DNA of 64,000 nt, from positions 47,966 to 111,965 of the forward strand of contig SCRU01000152.1 of the NCBI GenBank assembly GCA_004323695.1. The letters run 5' to 3'. Below the pieces are notes generated by a model, which was given only the letters and a program-made list of their open reading frames with translations, made no database searches and was not told the DNA's origin. This DNA comes from Burkholderiaceae bacterium (lineage in GTDB: Bacteria; Pseudomonadota; Gammaproteobacteria; Burkholderiales; Burkholderiaceae_C). Made by a program: the position numbers and the translations under genes. This document shows, piece by piece, positions 22,956 to 32,342 of the stretch. How positions within the stretch are numbered: the first letter of the stretch is position 1; the number at the start of each line of letters is the position of its first letter.

Positions 22956-24148
22956 CGCAAACAACCGTGAAATTCAATGTCAAAGGCTTGTTCGCGGCGG
23001 TGATCTTCGCCGCGGGTACGGCCACCGGTGTCTGCCATGCAGCTCAGGTGCCGCCAGAAAAATATAAGAATGTAGTGGACCGGGTGATTCGGCCGGTCAT
23101 GGCGAAATACGGCGTGCCGGGCATGGCCGTCGCTATCACGGTCGCGGGACAGGCTTACGTATTCGACTATGGCGTGGCGTCCGTGGCGACCCGCCAACCC
23201 GTCTCGCGCAACACGATGTTTGAACTGGGGTCCGTCAGCAAGACATTCACGGCCACGCTGGCGTCCTATGCGCAGGTGAGCGGCGCCCTTTCCTTGTCCG
23301 ACAAGGTGGGCAAGTACCTGCCGCTGCTGCGCGGCAGTCCGTTTGGCGACGAGGTCAGCCTGCTCAACCTGGGCACGCACACGCCCGGCGGGCTCCCCCT
23401 GCAGGTGCCGGACGCCGTCCGTAGCACCGATGAATTGATGCAGTATTTCAAGGCGTGGCAACCTACCCACCCACCCGGAACGTATCGAACATATAACAAT
23501 CCGGGCATCGGGACACTCGGCCTGATCACTGCGAAGATCCTCGGCGGGGACTTTGCCATGCTGATGGAGCAGACCCTGTTCTCCGCGCTGGGCCTGACCA
23601 GCACCTGCATCGACGTTCCGGCCGCCAAAATGGCGGATTACGCGCAGGGCTACACGAAGAAGGATGCGCCGATCCGCGTGGCACCCGGCGTGCTGTCCTC
23701 CGAAGCCTATGGCGTCAAGACGACGGCCACCGACATGATCCGTTTTGTGCAGGCGAACATGAACCCCCTCCACCTGGATGACAAGCTTGCGCGCGCGATC
23801 CTGGACACGCACACCGGTTACTTCAAGGTCGGGAACGGGGCGATGACCCAGGACCTGATCTGGGAGCAGTACCGGTATCCGGTCGCATTGACGACGCTGC
23901 TGCAGGGGAATTCTCCCGCCATGATCTTCCGGGCGACGCCGGTGACTGCAATGACGCCACCGCAAGCGCCCCGGTCAGACGTCTGGATCAACAAGACCGG
24001 CTCGACCAACGGCTTCGGGGCGTATGTGGCGTTCATTCCGGAAAAGCGCCTGGGCATTGTGATGCTGGCCAACAAGAACTTCCCGATCGATGCCAGGGTT
24101 ACGGCCGCCTACGGCATTCTCACCGCTCTCGCCGACGGCGAACGGTAA
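22952..24148 (+). CDS. Class C (AmpC-type) beta-lactamase or related serine hydrolase
   Basis: A 398-residue exported serine hydrolase. A signal peptide (hydrophobic GLFAAVIFAAGTATG, cleavage near CHAAQ) leads into the mature enzyme. The SxxK motif is SVSK with nucleophile Ser94, the YxN motif is Tyr181-Asn-Asn, and KTG is at 348-350 in INKTGSTNGFGAY, all as in AmpC beta-lactamases. The start is uncertain: a TTG at 22952 overlaps the upstream stop, and a GTG at 22967 also gives a good signal peptide. No ampR gene is adjacent, so induction by that route is not suggested. Substrate range cannot be read from sequence alone. Confidence 0.85.
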   Translation: MTQTTVKFNVKGLFAAVIFAAGTATGVCHAAQVPPEKYKNVVDRVIRPVMAKYGVPGMAVAITVAGQAYVFDYGVASVATRQPVSRNTMFELGSVSKTFTATLASYAQVSGALSLSDKVGKYLPLLRGSPFGDEVSLLNLGTHTPGGLPLQVPDAVRSTDELMQYFKAWQPTHPPGTYRTYNNPGIGTLGLITAKILGGDFAMLMEQTLFSALGLTSTCIDVPAAKMADYAQGYTKKDAPIRVAPGVLSSEAYGVKTTATDMIRFVQANMNPLHLDDKLARAILDTHTGYFKVGNGAMTQDLIWEQYRYPVALTTLLQGNSPAMIFRATPVTAMTPPQAPRSDVWINKTGSTNGFGAYVAFIPEKRLGIVMLANKNFPIDARVTAAYGILTALADGER

Positions 24149-24163
24149 CAAGCCCCGGCGTGG

Positions 24164-27100
24164 TCAGCCGTTGAGCTGAATCCACAGCTTTTCCAGCCGC
24201 TTGACACTGACCGGCTGCGGCGTGCGCAATTCCTGGGCGAAGAAACTCACGCGCAGCTCTTCCAGCAGCCAGCGAAATTCCTGCATGCGCGCATCCTGCA
24301 CGCCCTTGCGCGCGGCCACCAGGCGCCAGTAGCGTTGCTCCTGCGGGCGCAATTCGGCCGTCCTGGCTGCGTCGCGGCCTGGGTCGGCGCGGTATTTGTC
24401 AAGCCGCAGCGAGATCGCCTTCAGGTAGCGCGCGAAATGCTGCAGTCGCCCATAGGGCGTGCCGGACAGGAAGCATTTGGGCATGAGCCGCTGCAATTGC
24501 TGCGCGGCGTCCTGCGCGGCGTCCTGCGCGTTTTTCGTGTCCTTGATTTTGCGCTGGGCCAGGGCGAACTCGGTCAGAATGCCGGCGGTCAGTCGGGCCA
24601 CCTCGTTGGCAATCAGCGTCAGGCGTCCGCGGCCCTCTTCCAGTCGCCGGGTGAATTCGGCCGCATCGGCAGGCAGGGGTTCAAGCAAAAAGGCACGGTC
24701 CAGCGCCACGTCAATGATTTGCCCTCGCAGCTCTTCCACCGTGCCGCCGCCCGAGTGGTCAGCGCTGCGACCCACGAGCATGAACTGCGTCGCCATCTTC
24801 TGCAGGTCGGGCAGGTTCTTTTCGAGGTACTTCAGCGCGTCGCGGATCTGCAGCGAGAACAGCCGCCGCAAGCCGGCGCGATGTTTGGCCGCGGCCACAT
24901 CGGGTTCGTCGAACACCTCGATCGTGACCGCATCGCCCAGGTCGATCAGCGCCGGAAAGCCAATGAGCGTCTGCGCGCCCTTGCGGATCTCCATCAGTTC
25001 GGGCAGCGTGCCGAAACTCCAATCGGAGTAACGTCCGCTGTTGTCGATAACTACATTATCAGGAGCAAGCTGTCCTTTTCCCGTAAGGGAAAATGCCACT
25101 TTTGTTGCTGAATTCGCCGACGCGCCCGCACCCGGCGCCGAATCAGGCGGCCGTGGTGCAACCCGCCCCTTCAGTGCGGCCAGCGCCTGGAACGCGCCGC
25201 GCGCCTGCGCGCCCAGTTCGCCCTTGAGCGCCCCCAGGTTGCGCCCCATGCCCAGTTGCCGGCCGTGTTCATCGTGCACGCGAAAGTTCATGAATAGATG
25301 GGGCGGCAGCATGTCGAGCTTCATGTCGGCGCGCTGGACGTCCAGCGAGGTCGCATCGCGCACCAGCCTGAGCACCGTATCCACCAGCGAGCCGTTGCCG
25401 AACACCTGCGGCTGATTCAGTGCCTCGGCCATGCGCATCGCCGTCTCGGGCAGCGGCACCAGCCGCGAGCGTGGCCGCTGGTGCAGTGTCTTGATGAGCG
25501 CCTGCACCTTGTCCCGCAGCATGCCGGGTACCAGCCACTCGCAGCGCTCCTCGTTCACCTGGTTCAACGCGAACAGCGGCACCTCCACCGTCACGCCGTC
25601 CCTGGCATCGCCTGGCTCATGCAGATAGGTGGCCGTGCAATCCACGCCGCCCAGACGCAGGGTCCTGGGAAAGGCCTGCGTGGTGATGCCGGCGGCCTCG
25701 TGGCGCATCAACTCCTCGCGGGTCAGCAGCAACAGTTGGGGCTGCCGCCGGGCCTCGTCCTTGTACCAGCTCTCGCAAGCGGCGCCGCCACAGATATCAG
25801 GCGGCAACTGCTGGTCGTAAAACGCGTAAATCAGCTCCTCGTCCACGAGCACGTCCTGGCGCCGGGCCTTATGTTCGAGCTCCTGCACCTGCTGTATCAG
25901 TTTGTAGTTTGCTGCGAGAAACGGCAACTTGGTGTCCCATTGGCCCGCGACCAGCGCTTCGCGAATGAAGATCTCCCGCGCCGCCACAGGATCGACCCGG
26001 CCGAAGTTGACGCGCCGCCCGCTGTAAACCACCAGGCCATAGAGCGTGGCGCGCTCCAGCGCCGTCACCTGCGCAGCCTTCTTCTCCCAGTGCGGATCGA
26101 CCAACTGCTTCTTCAGAAGATGCCCGCCCACCTGCTCGATCCACGGTGGGTCGATGTGGGCGATGCCCCGGCCAAACAGGCGCGTGGTTTCCACCAGCTC
26201 GGCGGCCACGATCCAGCGCCCCGGCTTCTTGCCGAGGTGGGCGCCGGGGTGACGGTAGAAGCGAATGCCGCGCGCGCCCTGATACCAGTCTTCGTCGTCG
26301 CTCTTGCAGCCGATGTTGCCCAGGAGCCCCGCCAGCATCGACAGGTGAAGTTGCTCGTAGCTGGCGGGCTGGGTGTTGATCTGCCACTGATGTTCGGCCA
26401 CCACGGTGTGCAGCTGGCTGTAGATGTCGCGCCACTCGCGCACGCGGCGAATGCTGATGAAGTTTTGCCGCAGCAGTTGTTCGTACTGGCGGTTGGACAG
26501 CCGATGTGCCGGTGCACTGTCATTGCGGACATTGTCATTCCCGCGCAGGCGGGAATGACGAGAGGCGGGCTGTCCACTGCGGGCGCTTTCCAGCCACTTC
26601 CAAAGTTTCAAATACCCGCTGAACTCGCTCTTGTCGTCATCGAACTTCGCATGGGCCTGGTCGGCCGCCGCCTGCGCTTCCATGGGGCGGTCGCGCACAT
26701 CCTGCACGGACAGCGCCGAGGCGATCACCAGCACTTCGTCGAGCGCCTGGCGCGAACGTGCCTCCAGGATCATGCGGCCTACGCGCGGGTCCAGCGGCAG
26801 CCGGGCCAGCTCGCGGCCGATCGCGGTGAGTTCGTTGGCGTCGTCCACCGCGCCGAGCTCGCCCAGCAACTGGTAGCCGTCGGCAATCGCACGCCCCTGC
26901 GGCCGCTCGATAAACGGGAAGTTCTCCACCACGCCCAGGTGCAGCGACTTCATGCGCAGGATCACTCCGGCCAGCGAGCTACGCAGAATCTCGGGATCTG
27001 TGAAACGGGTCCGGCCGTCATAGTCCCGCTGGTCGTACAGGCGAATGCAGATGCCGTTGGCCACGCGGCCGCAGCGCCCCGCGCGCTGATTCGCGGCCGC

Positions 27101-28135
27101 CTGACTGATCGGCTCGACCAGCAGCTGCTCCACCTTGCTTCTGAAACTGTAGCGCTTGACCCTGGCCGTGCCTGCGTCTATGACGTAATTGATACCGGGT
27201 ACCGTCAGAGAGGTTTCGGCCACGTTCGTGGCGAGCACGATGCGCCGGCCACTGTGGCGATCAAAAATCCGGTCCTGCTCGGCCTGCGACAGGCGCGCGA
27301 ACAGCGGCAGCACCTCGGCGTCGCGAAACACGGGTTGGTGGCTCAGGTGGCGGCGCAAATGGTCCGCAGCCTCGCGGATTTCGCGCTCTCCGGGCAGGAA
27401 CACCAGGATGTCGCCAGCGCTGTGCACGTCGCGCCAGAGTTCGTCCACGGCGTCGGCAATTGCCTCGTTCAAGCCGTAGTCGCGCGATTCCTCGAACGGC
27501 CGCCAGCGCTGCTCGACCGGGAACATGCGCCCCGACACCATGATGACCGGTGCAGGTCCCTTGCTCGATCCAAAGTGTTCCGCAAAGCGTTGGGCATCAA
27601 TCGTGGCCGAGGTCACCACCACCTTCAGGTCCGGCCGGCGCGGCAGGATTTCGCGCAGGTAGCCGAGCAGAAAGTCGATGTTCAGGCTGCGCTCGTGCGC
27701 CTCGTCGATGATCAGCGTGTCATAGGCCTTTAGCAGCGGATCGGTTTGCGTTTCGGCCAGCAAAATGCCATCGGTCATCAGCTTCACCGAGGCGTCGCGC
27801 CCCACGCGGTCCTGGAACCGCACCTTGAAGCCCACTACCTCGCCCAGCGGCGTCTTGAGCTCCTCGGCAATGCGCTTGGCGACGCTGCTGGCAGCGATCC
27901 GGCGCGGCTGCGTGTGACCGATCAGCTTGCCGCGCTGTGGATCATTCAGCCTGCCACGCCCCATGGCCAGCGCAATCTTGGGCAACTGGGTGGTCTTGCC
28001 GGAGCCGGTTTCGCCGCAGACGATGATGACCTGATGTGCCGCCATGGCGGTCATGATGTCTTCGCGTTTGGCGGACACCGGCAGCGCTTCGGGGAACTCG
28101 ATTTTGAGCAAAGGGGGAGAGGACGGGACTGACAA
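24164..28135 (-). CDS. hrpA: ATP-dependent RNA helicase HrpA
   Basis: A 1323-residue DEAH-box helicase of the HrpA family, which rescues stalled ribosomes in E. coli. Walker A GETGSGKT is at 41-48, DEAH at 144-147, SAT at 176-178; TNVAETSLTVPGINYV and QRAGRCGR give motifs V and VI near residue 310-350. A helicase-associated domain and the long DUF3418-type C-terminal region follow. Two palindromic insertions lie inside the reading frame without breaking it (see 26534 and 25076). It is divergent from argA across 90 bases. Confidence 0.95.
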   Translation of the reverse strand: MSVPSSPPLLKIEFPEALPVSAKREDIMTAMAAHQVIIVCGETGSGKTTQLPKIALAMGRGRLNDPQRGKLIGHTQPRRIAASSVAKRIAEELKTPLGEVVGFKVRFQDRVGRDASVKLMTDGILLAETQTDPLLKAYDTLIIDEAHERSLNIDFLLGYLREILPRRPDLKVVVTSATIDAQRFAEHFGSSKGPAPVIMVSGRMFPVEQRWRPFEESRDYGLNEAIADAVDELWRDVHSAGDILVFLPGEREIREAADHLRRHLSHQPVFRDAEVLPLFARLSQAEQDRIFDRHSGRRIVLATNVAETSLTVPGINYVIDAGTARVKRYSFRSKVEQLLVEPISQAAANQRAGRCGRVANGICIRLYDQRDYDGRTRFTDPEILRSSLAGVILRMKSLHLGVVENFPFIERPQGRAIADGYQLLGELGAVDDANELTAIGRELARLPLDPRVGRMILEARSRQALDEVLVIASALSVQDVRDRPMEAQAAADQAHAKFDDDKSEFSGYLKLWKWLESARSGQPASRHSRLRGNDNVRNDSAPAHRLSNRQYEQLLRQNFISIRRVREWRDIYSQLHTVVAEHQWQINTQPASYEQLHLSMLAGLLGNIGCKSDDEDWYQGARGIRFYRHPGAHLGKKPGRWIVAAELVETTRLFGRGIAHIDPPWIEQVGGHLLKKQLVDPHWEKKAAQVTALERATLYGLVVYSGRRVNFGRVDPVAAREIFIREALVAGQWDTKLPFLAANYKLIQQVQELEHKARRQDVLVDEELIYAFYDQQLPPDICGGAACESWYKDEARRQPQLLLLTREELMRHEAAGITTQAFPRTLRLGGVDCTATYLHEPGDARDGVTVEVPLFALNQVNEERCEWLVPGMLRDKVQALIKTLHQRPRSRLVPLPETAMRMAEALNQPQVFGNGSLVDTVLRLVRDATSLDVQRADMKLDMLPPHLFMNFRVHDEHGRQLGMGRNLGALKGELGAQARGAFQALAALKGRVAPRPPDSAPGAGASANSATKVAFSLTGKGQLAPDNVVIDNSGRYSDWSFGTLPELMEIRKGAQTLIGFPALIDLGDAVTIEVFDEPDVAAAKHRAGLRRLFSLQIRDALKYLEKNLPDLQKMATQFMLVGRSADHSGGGTVEELRGQIIDVALDRAFLLEPLPADAAEFTRRLEEGRGRLTLIANEVARLTAGILTEFALAQRKIKDTKNAQDAAQDAAQQLQRLMPKCFLSGTPYGRLQHFARYLKAISLRLDKYRADPGRDAARTAELRPQEQRYWRLVAARKGVQDARMQEFRWLLEELRVSFFAQELRTPQPVSVKRLEKLWIQLNG
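25076..25093. repeat. A+T-rich palindrome inside hrpA
   Basis: TTTTCCC-GTAA-GGGAAAA lies in a locally A+T-rich patch (about 25045-25115) of the otherwise G+C-rich hrpA gene. It is translated within the frame as part of a Ser/Lys/Gly-rich stretch between conserved blocks. Confidence 0.45.
26534..26559. repeat. REP-like palindrome inserted in hrpA
   Basis: Perfect 11-base-pair stem GTCATTCCCGC/GCGGGAATGAC with loop GCAG. This is the common dispersed palindrome of proteobacteria. It is read as SRHSRLRGNDN at about residues 524-535 of HrpA, an expanded linker. Confidence 0.75.
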
Positions 28136-28225
28136 GGCGGCAACTTCGTGGAGAATCGCGGATTATCCCAGTCGCACGACCTCGTTGCCGCCACCGCCCC
28201 ACCCCTTTCTGAATGCTTGCTGCGA

Positions 28226-29575
28226 ATGTCTACCGTCTTCAACTTCACCTTCGTTCCCTGGTTCCGCTCGGTGGCGCCCTACATCCACATGCACCGGGGC
28301 AAGACCTTTGTCGTGGGGATTTGCGGCGAAGCCATTGCGGCCGGCAAATTGCAAAATCTGGCGCAAGACCTGGCGCTGATTCGCAGCCTGGGCGTCAAGC
28401 TCGTGCTGGTGCATGGCTTTCGCCCGCAGGTGACCGAGCAGCTCAAGGCCAAGGGACACGCTGCAAGGTATTCGCACGGCATCCGCATCACCGACGAGGT
28501 GGCGCTGGACAGTGCCCAGGAAGCCGCGGGCCAACTTCGCTACGAGATCGAGGCCGCGTTCAGCCAGGGCCTGCCGAACACGCCCATGGCGGGCTCCACC
28601 GTGCGCATGATCTCGGGCAACTTCATCACCGCGCGCCCCGTGGGCATTGTGGACGGCGTGGACTTCCAGCACTCGGGCGTGGTGCGCAAGGTGGACGTCG
28701 CCGGCATCACGCGCGTGCTGGACTTCGGCGCCATGGTGCTGATCTCGCCGTTCGGGTTTTCGCCCACAGGCGAGGCTTTCAACCTGACGATGGAAGAAGT
28801 CGCTACTTCGGTGGCGATTGCGCTGCAGGCCGACAAGCTGATCTTCGTCACCGAAGTGCCCGGCATCCGCGTCAAGCCGGGCGAGCCCGAGAGCGAGGAC
28901 AACCCCATCGACACCGAACTACCGCTGGCCGCCGCCGAGCAGCTGCTGGCCCAGTCGCCGCCTGGCCTGCATCCGACCGATACGGCGTTTTACCTGCAGC
29001 ACTGCGTGAAGGCCTGCAAGGGCGGCGTCGAGCGCAGCCATATCCTGCCGTTTTCGGTGGACGGCTCGCTGCTGCTCGAGGTCTATGTGCACGACGGTAT
29101 CGGCACCATGGTGATCGACGAGAAGCTGGAGAGCCTGCGTGAGGCCAGCGCCGACGACGTGGGCGGCATCGCACAGCTGATCGAGCCGTTCGAGAACGAT
29201 GGCACCCTGGTCAAGCGCAGTCGCACCGAGATCGAACGCGATGCCGACCTCTACACGGTGCTGGAACACGACGGCGTGATCTTCGCCTGCGCCGCGCTCT
29301 ACCCCTACCCCGAGACCAGAACCGGCGAGATGGCGGCGCTCACCGTGTCGCCGCAAAGCCAGGGCCAGGGCGACGGCGAGAAGGTGTTGAAGCGCATCGA
29401 GCAGCGCGCCCGCGCCATGGGACTCGACAGCATCTTCGTGCTGACCACGCGCACCATGCACTGGTTCCTCAAGCGCGGCTTCGAGGTGGCGGACCCGAAC
29501 TGGCTACCCGAGGCGCGCAAGCGCAAGTACAACTGGGACCGCAAGAGCCAGGTGCTGGTGAAGAAGCTGGGCTGA
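28226..29575 (+). CDS. argA: N-acetylglutamate synthase
   Basis: ArgA makes N-acetylglutamate from glutamate and acetyl-CoA, the first step of arginine synthesis. The 449-residue protein has an amino-acid-kinase-like N-terminal domain (VLVHGFRPQVTEQLKAKGH; the ISGNFITARPVGIVDGVDF region) and a C-terminal GNAT acetyltransferase domain from about residue 305 (AALTVSPQSQGQGDGEKVL, then TTRTMHWFLKRGF). I start at 28226, MSTVFNFTFVPWFRSVAPY, which is where the family begins; the frame is open from 28148. Confidence 0.94.
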   Translation: MSTVFNFTFVPWFRSVAPYIHMHRGKTFVVGICGEAIAAGKLQNLAQDLALIRSLGVKLVLVHGFRPQVTEQLKAKGHAARYSHGIRITDEVALDSAQEAAGQLRYEIEAAFSQGLPNTPMAGSTVRMISGNFITARPVGIVDGVDFQHSGVVRKVDVAGITRVLDFGAMVLISPFGFSPTGEAFNLTMEEVATSVAIALQADKLIFVTEVPGIRVKPGEPESEDNPIDTELPLAAAEQLLAQSPPGLHPTDTAFYLQHCVKACKGGVERSHILPFSVDGSLLLEVYVHDGIGTMVIDEKLESLREASADDVGGIAQLIEPFENDGTLVKRSRTEIERDADLYTVLEHDGVIFACAALYPYPETRTGEMAALTVSPQSQGQGDGEKVLKRIEQRARAMGLDSIFVLTTRTMHWFLKRGFEVADPNWLPEARKRKYNWDRKSQVLVKKLG

Positions 29576-29606
29576 AAAGCCGCCCTGCGGGCGCAGCGCC
29601 CGCGCC

Positions 29607-30116
29607 TCAGGCCCGCGAGCGCAGGCGCCGCGCGATCAGCAGCAGGCTCACCAGGGCCAGGGCGCAAAAACACAGGAACGACCAGTTGGCGATGGAGCCG
29701 CCCAGCAAGGTCCAGTCCACCTTGATGCAGTCGCCGCTGCCACGGAAAATCATCGGCAGTGCCCGCCGCAGCGGGAAGGTTTCGATCATGCCGTAGAAGT
29801 CCCGGCCGCAGGAGGCAAATTCGGGCGGGTACCACTGCAGCCAGCTCTGGCGTCCCGCCACGAAGGCGCCGAAGCCAGCCGTCAGCAGGAGCAGCACCGC
29901 GCCCGAAACTTGTAAGCCTTTTCGGGCGGAGGCCGCCGTGATTCCTGCAATGATAGCTATCAAAACAAGAGCGTAACGCTGCACGATGCACATCGGACAC
30001 GGATCCAGCCCGACCACGTGCTGAAGGTACAGGCCATACGCCAGCAGCGCGATGGAGACCAGGCAGATCGCCGCCAACACGCGGCGCGGTGCCGCATCAA
30101 ACCAGTTCAAAAACAT
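29607..30116 (-). CDS. dsbB: Disulfide bond formation protein B
   Basis: DsbB is the inner-membrane quinone reductase that reoxidises DsbA. The 169-residue protein has four hydrophobic helices (about 12-32, 44-62, 70-88, 140-160) and both redox pairs: CPMC at 40-43 in the first periplasmic loop, and Cys103 with Cys130 in the second. It ends 30 bases from the argA stop, the two genes converging. The stretch around 29940-29970 is A+T-rich against the rest of the gene. Confidence 0.95.
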   Translation of the reverse strand: MFLNWFDAAPRRVLAAICLVSIALLAYGLYLQHVVGLDPCPMCIVQRYALVLIAIIAGITAASARKGLQVSGAVLLLLTAGFGAFVAGRQSWLQWYPPEFASCGRDFYGMIETFPLRRALPMIFRGSGDCIKVDWTLLGGSIANWSFLCFCALALVSLLLIARRLRSRA

Positions 30117-30330
30117 GAATATCCCTCAACAAGACCGGGCACGAAACCGATGCGCCATTGTTGCGCGGAAACCGGCGCAATCATTGCAGCATTCCATTTT
30201 GCCCGTTGTCCGCGGTTTGTTTTTGTTTCGGGAGATTAGTTCCAGCCATTGCCCGTTTGCGCGAAAGCTCATGGCGCGCAGCGACTTCGCGCCGGCGCCG
30301 GTCGTTCAGACTGCCTTCCACCGAAAACAG

Positions 30331-30357
30331 AACGCCCCCTGGGGCACAGGGGGCGTT
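30331..30357 (-). terminator. Strong hairpin after the peroxiredoxin gene
   Basis: Nine-base-pair stem AACGCCCCC/GGGGGCGTT with a nine-base loop, 25 bases past the stop of the gene at 30383. On the minus strand it is followed by CTGTTTTC, a short T-rich tail; on the plus strand by TTTTC. The 266 bases from 30117 to 30382 hold nothing else that I can identify. Confidence 0.6.
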
Positions 30358-30382
30358 TTCATTGCTGGCGCGAGACGCTCAA

Positions 30383-31054
30383 TCAGCGCGGGTCGGGCGT
30401 GATGCGCAGATAGGGTTTCAGTTTCTTGAAGCCCTTGGGGAAGAGTTTCTCGGCATCGGCGTCGGAAACCGACGCGGAGATCGCGACGTCGGCACTGGCG
30501 CCGTCCACCGACCAGTTCGCCGGCGTGCCCACCTTGTGCTTGCGCGTCAGCTGCAGCGCATCGAGCGCACGCAGAATTTCGTTGAAGTTGCGGCCCACGC
30601 TCATCGGGTAGATCAGGATCAGGCAGATCTTCTTGTCCGGGTCGATCAGGAACACGTTGCGCACGGTCTGGTTGTCCACCGGCGTGCGCTTGGAGACGTC
30701 GCCCGAGGCGCCGGCGGGCAGCATGCCGTAGAGCTTGGCGACGTTGAAGTCGGTGTCGGCAATGATCGGGTAGTTCGGCGCAGTCCCCTGCGTCTCGCCG
30801 ATGTCCTTGGCCCAGTTCCTGTGGTCCGCCACGGAGTCGACCGAGACCGCCAGGATCTTGGCATTGCGCTTGTCATACTCCGCCTTGCGGCCCGCCATGA
30901 AGCCAAGTTCGGTCGTGCAGATCGGCGTGAAATCCTTGGGGTGCGAGAACAGCACGCCCCAGGAGTCGCCCAGCCACTTGTGAAAGCTGATCTTGCCTTC
31001 GGTGGTTTCGGCTTCGAAATCAGGGGCGATGTCGCCAATCCTCAGAGTCGTCAT
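30383..31054 (-). CDS. 1-Cys peroxiredoxin (Prx6 type)
   Basis: A 223-residue peroxiredoxin that reduces peroxides through one peroxidatic cysteine. Cys46 sits in DFTPICTTELG, the Prx active site, preceded by PKDFTP. The long C-terminal part (VGRNFNEILRALDALQL, then PANWSVDGASADV) is the Prx6-type dimerisation extension, and no resolving cysteine is seen in a typical 2-Cys position. It stands alone with its own terminator. Its upstream gap (31055-31152) is A+T-rich and probably contains the promoter. Confidence 0.93.
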   Translation of the reverse strand: MTTLRIGDIAPDFEAETTEGKISFHKWLGDSWGVLFSHPKDFTPICTTELGFMAGRKAEYDKRNAKILAVSVDSVADHRNWAKDIGETQGTAPNYPIIADTDFNVAKLYGMLPAGASGDVSKRTPVDNQTVRNVFLIDPDKKICLILIYPMSVGRNFNEILRALDALQLTRKHKVGTPANWSVDGASADVAISASVSDADAEKLFPKGFKKLKPYLRITPDPR

Positions 31055-31152
31055 GGTTGATTCCTTTCAATGGAGTGATGGATCAGCCATATATTCTGGT
31101 GAGTAAAAGAGAAATTTCAAACAACAGTATTTTTATATAACGAATTTCCAAC

Positions 31153-31308
31153 TCACCGCCCGTAATAGCCGCGGTGGTCATAGTAATGGCCGTAGTAGAA
31201 CGGTGTCACGACCACGGCAGGACCGTAGGCGCCGTAGGGACCGGCCGGCACCACCGCGCAGCCGCTCAATGCCACAACAAGCAAGCCGGCCAGAATCGCA
31301 GTTCTCAT
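31153..31308 (-). CDS. Small glycine/tyrosine-rich lipoprotein
   Basis: A 51-residue protein too short for usual gene cut-offs. It begins MRTAILAGLLVVALSGCAVV, a textbook lipoprotein signal with lipobox LSGC, and the mature part is only about 35 residues, rich in Tyr, Gly, His and Pro, ending in HYYDHRGYYGR. GGAG lies seven bases before the ATG. Similar tiny lipoproteins occur in betaproteobacteria without a known role. The His/Tyr-rich end might bind metal, but this is speculation. Confidence 0.7.
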   Translation of the reverse strand: MRTAILAGLLVVALSGCAVVPAGPYGAYGPAVVVTPFYYGHYYDHRGYYGR

Positions 31309-31435
31309 GATGCATCTCCAAAAAGTGATGCGTGATTAACGCCCACGCGGGCCGGTCTGGTGACGCCAGCCCGATGAAGTCCTGTAAAGCTCCATGAAGA
31401 TTGTTGCGCACTGATACGGTGGCCCGAACCGCGCA

Positions 31436-32332
31436 TTACGGGCCCGGCAGGTTTTCTCCCAGAAAATCCAGAAAGCTGCGCACCGCCGGCAACAAACCCC
31501 GGCGCGACGGAAACACGGCATGCACGACGGCGGGCGGCGGATGCCAGCCCGGCAGGACGGGCACCAGCCGGCCGTCCTGCAATTCGTCCCGGCACATGTA
31601 GTCCGGCAGGACCGCAAAGCCCACGCCGGCAAGCACGGCGAACTTGAGTGTGAGCAAATCGTCGGCCACGTAGCGCGGCTGAAGCACCAACACGTACTCC
31701 TGCGCGCCCGGGCCCATCAGCTTCCAGCTCGTACGGCTGTCGCTGGCCGACATGGCGATGGCCTCGAGCCGGGCCAGGTCGGCGGGCGAACCTGGTTGCT
31801 GCGACCCTGCCAACTGCGCAGGGCTGGCGACCAGCAGGCTCTGCGTGCTGCCCAGATGCTTCACAACCAGACTACCGCTGTCCGCGGTGGAGGGACGTAC
31901 CCGCAGGGCCACGTCCACGCCGTCCTGCACCAGATCGACCACGCGGTTGCTGACCTCCATGTCCAGCCGCACCAGCGGATGCCGCGCCAGATACCGCGGC
32001 AGGATCGGTCCCAGCACCGTTTGCGCCAGCGTTACGGGGCAAGTGACATGAATGGTGCCACGCGGTTCGGACTGTGCCTGCGCCACGGCTTCGTCGGCCG
32101 CCCTGGCCTCGTCACGCATGGCCACGCAGTGGCGGTGATACAGCTCGCCCGCGGCGGTCAGCGAAAGCCGGCGCGTGGTGCGCTGCAGCAGACGCACGCC
32201 AAGCCGCGCCTCCAGGGTAGCGACACGGCGCGACAAACGCGATTTCGTCACCCCCAGCGTGCGTCCCGCAGCGGCAAATCCCCCGGATTCGACCACTTCG
32301 GCGAAATACAGCATGTCGTTCAAATCCTGCAT
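31436..32332 (-). CDS. LysR-family transcriptional regulator, divergent from azoR
   Basis: A 298-residue LysR-type regulator with the helix-turn-helix in DLNDMLYFAEVVESGGF and TLGVTKSRLSRRVATLE, and a substrate-binding domain starting at GTIHVTCPVTLAQTVLGP. It belongs to the large YafC/DsdC-like subgroup by these segments. It faces azoR across 169 bases that contain a dyad and a direct repeat, so it most likely controls azoR, perhaps in response to quinones or other electrophiles; that is inferred from the arrangement only. Confidence 0.9.
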   Translation of the reverse strand: MQDLNDMLYFAEVVESGGFAAAGRTLGVTKSRLSRRVATLEARLGVRLLQRTTRRLSLTAAGELYHRHCVAMRDEARAADEAVAQAQSEPRGTIHVTCPVTLAQTVLGPILPRYLARHPLVRLDMEVSNRVVDLVQDGVDVALRVRPSTADSGSLVVKHLGSTQSLLVASPAQLAGSQQPGSPADLARLEAIAMSASDSRTSWKLMGPGAQEYVLVLQPRYVADDLLTLKFAVLAGVGFAVLPDYMCRDELQDGRLVPVLPGWHPPPAVVHAVFPSRRGLLPAVRSFLDFLGENLPGP

Positions 32333-32342
32333 TTACCGCTCT

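Noticed and set aside
25298..27733. 811-codon open frame on the plus strand
   Set aside because: Lies wholly opposite hrpA, whose protein has all helicase motifs; long antisense frames are common in G+C-rich genes.
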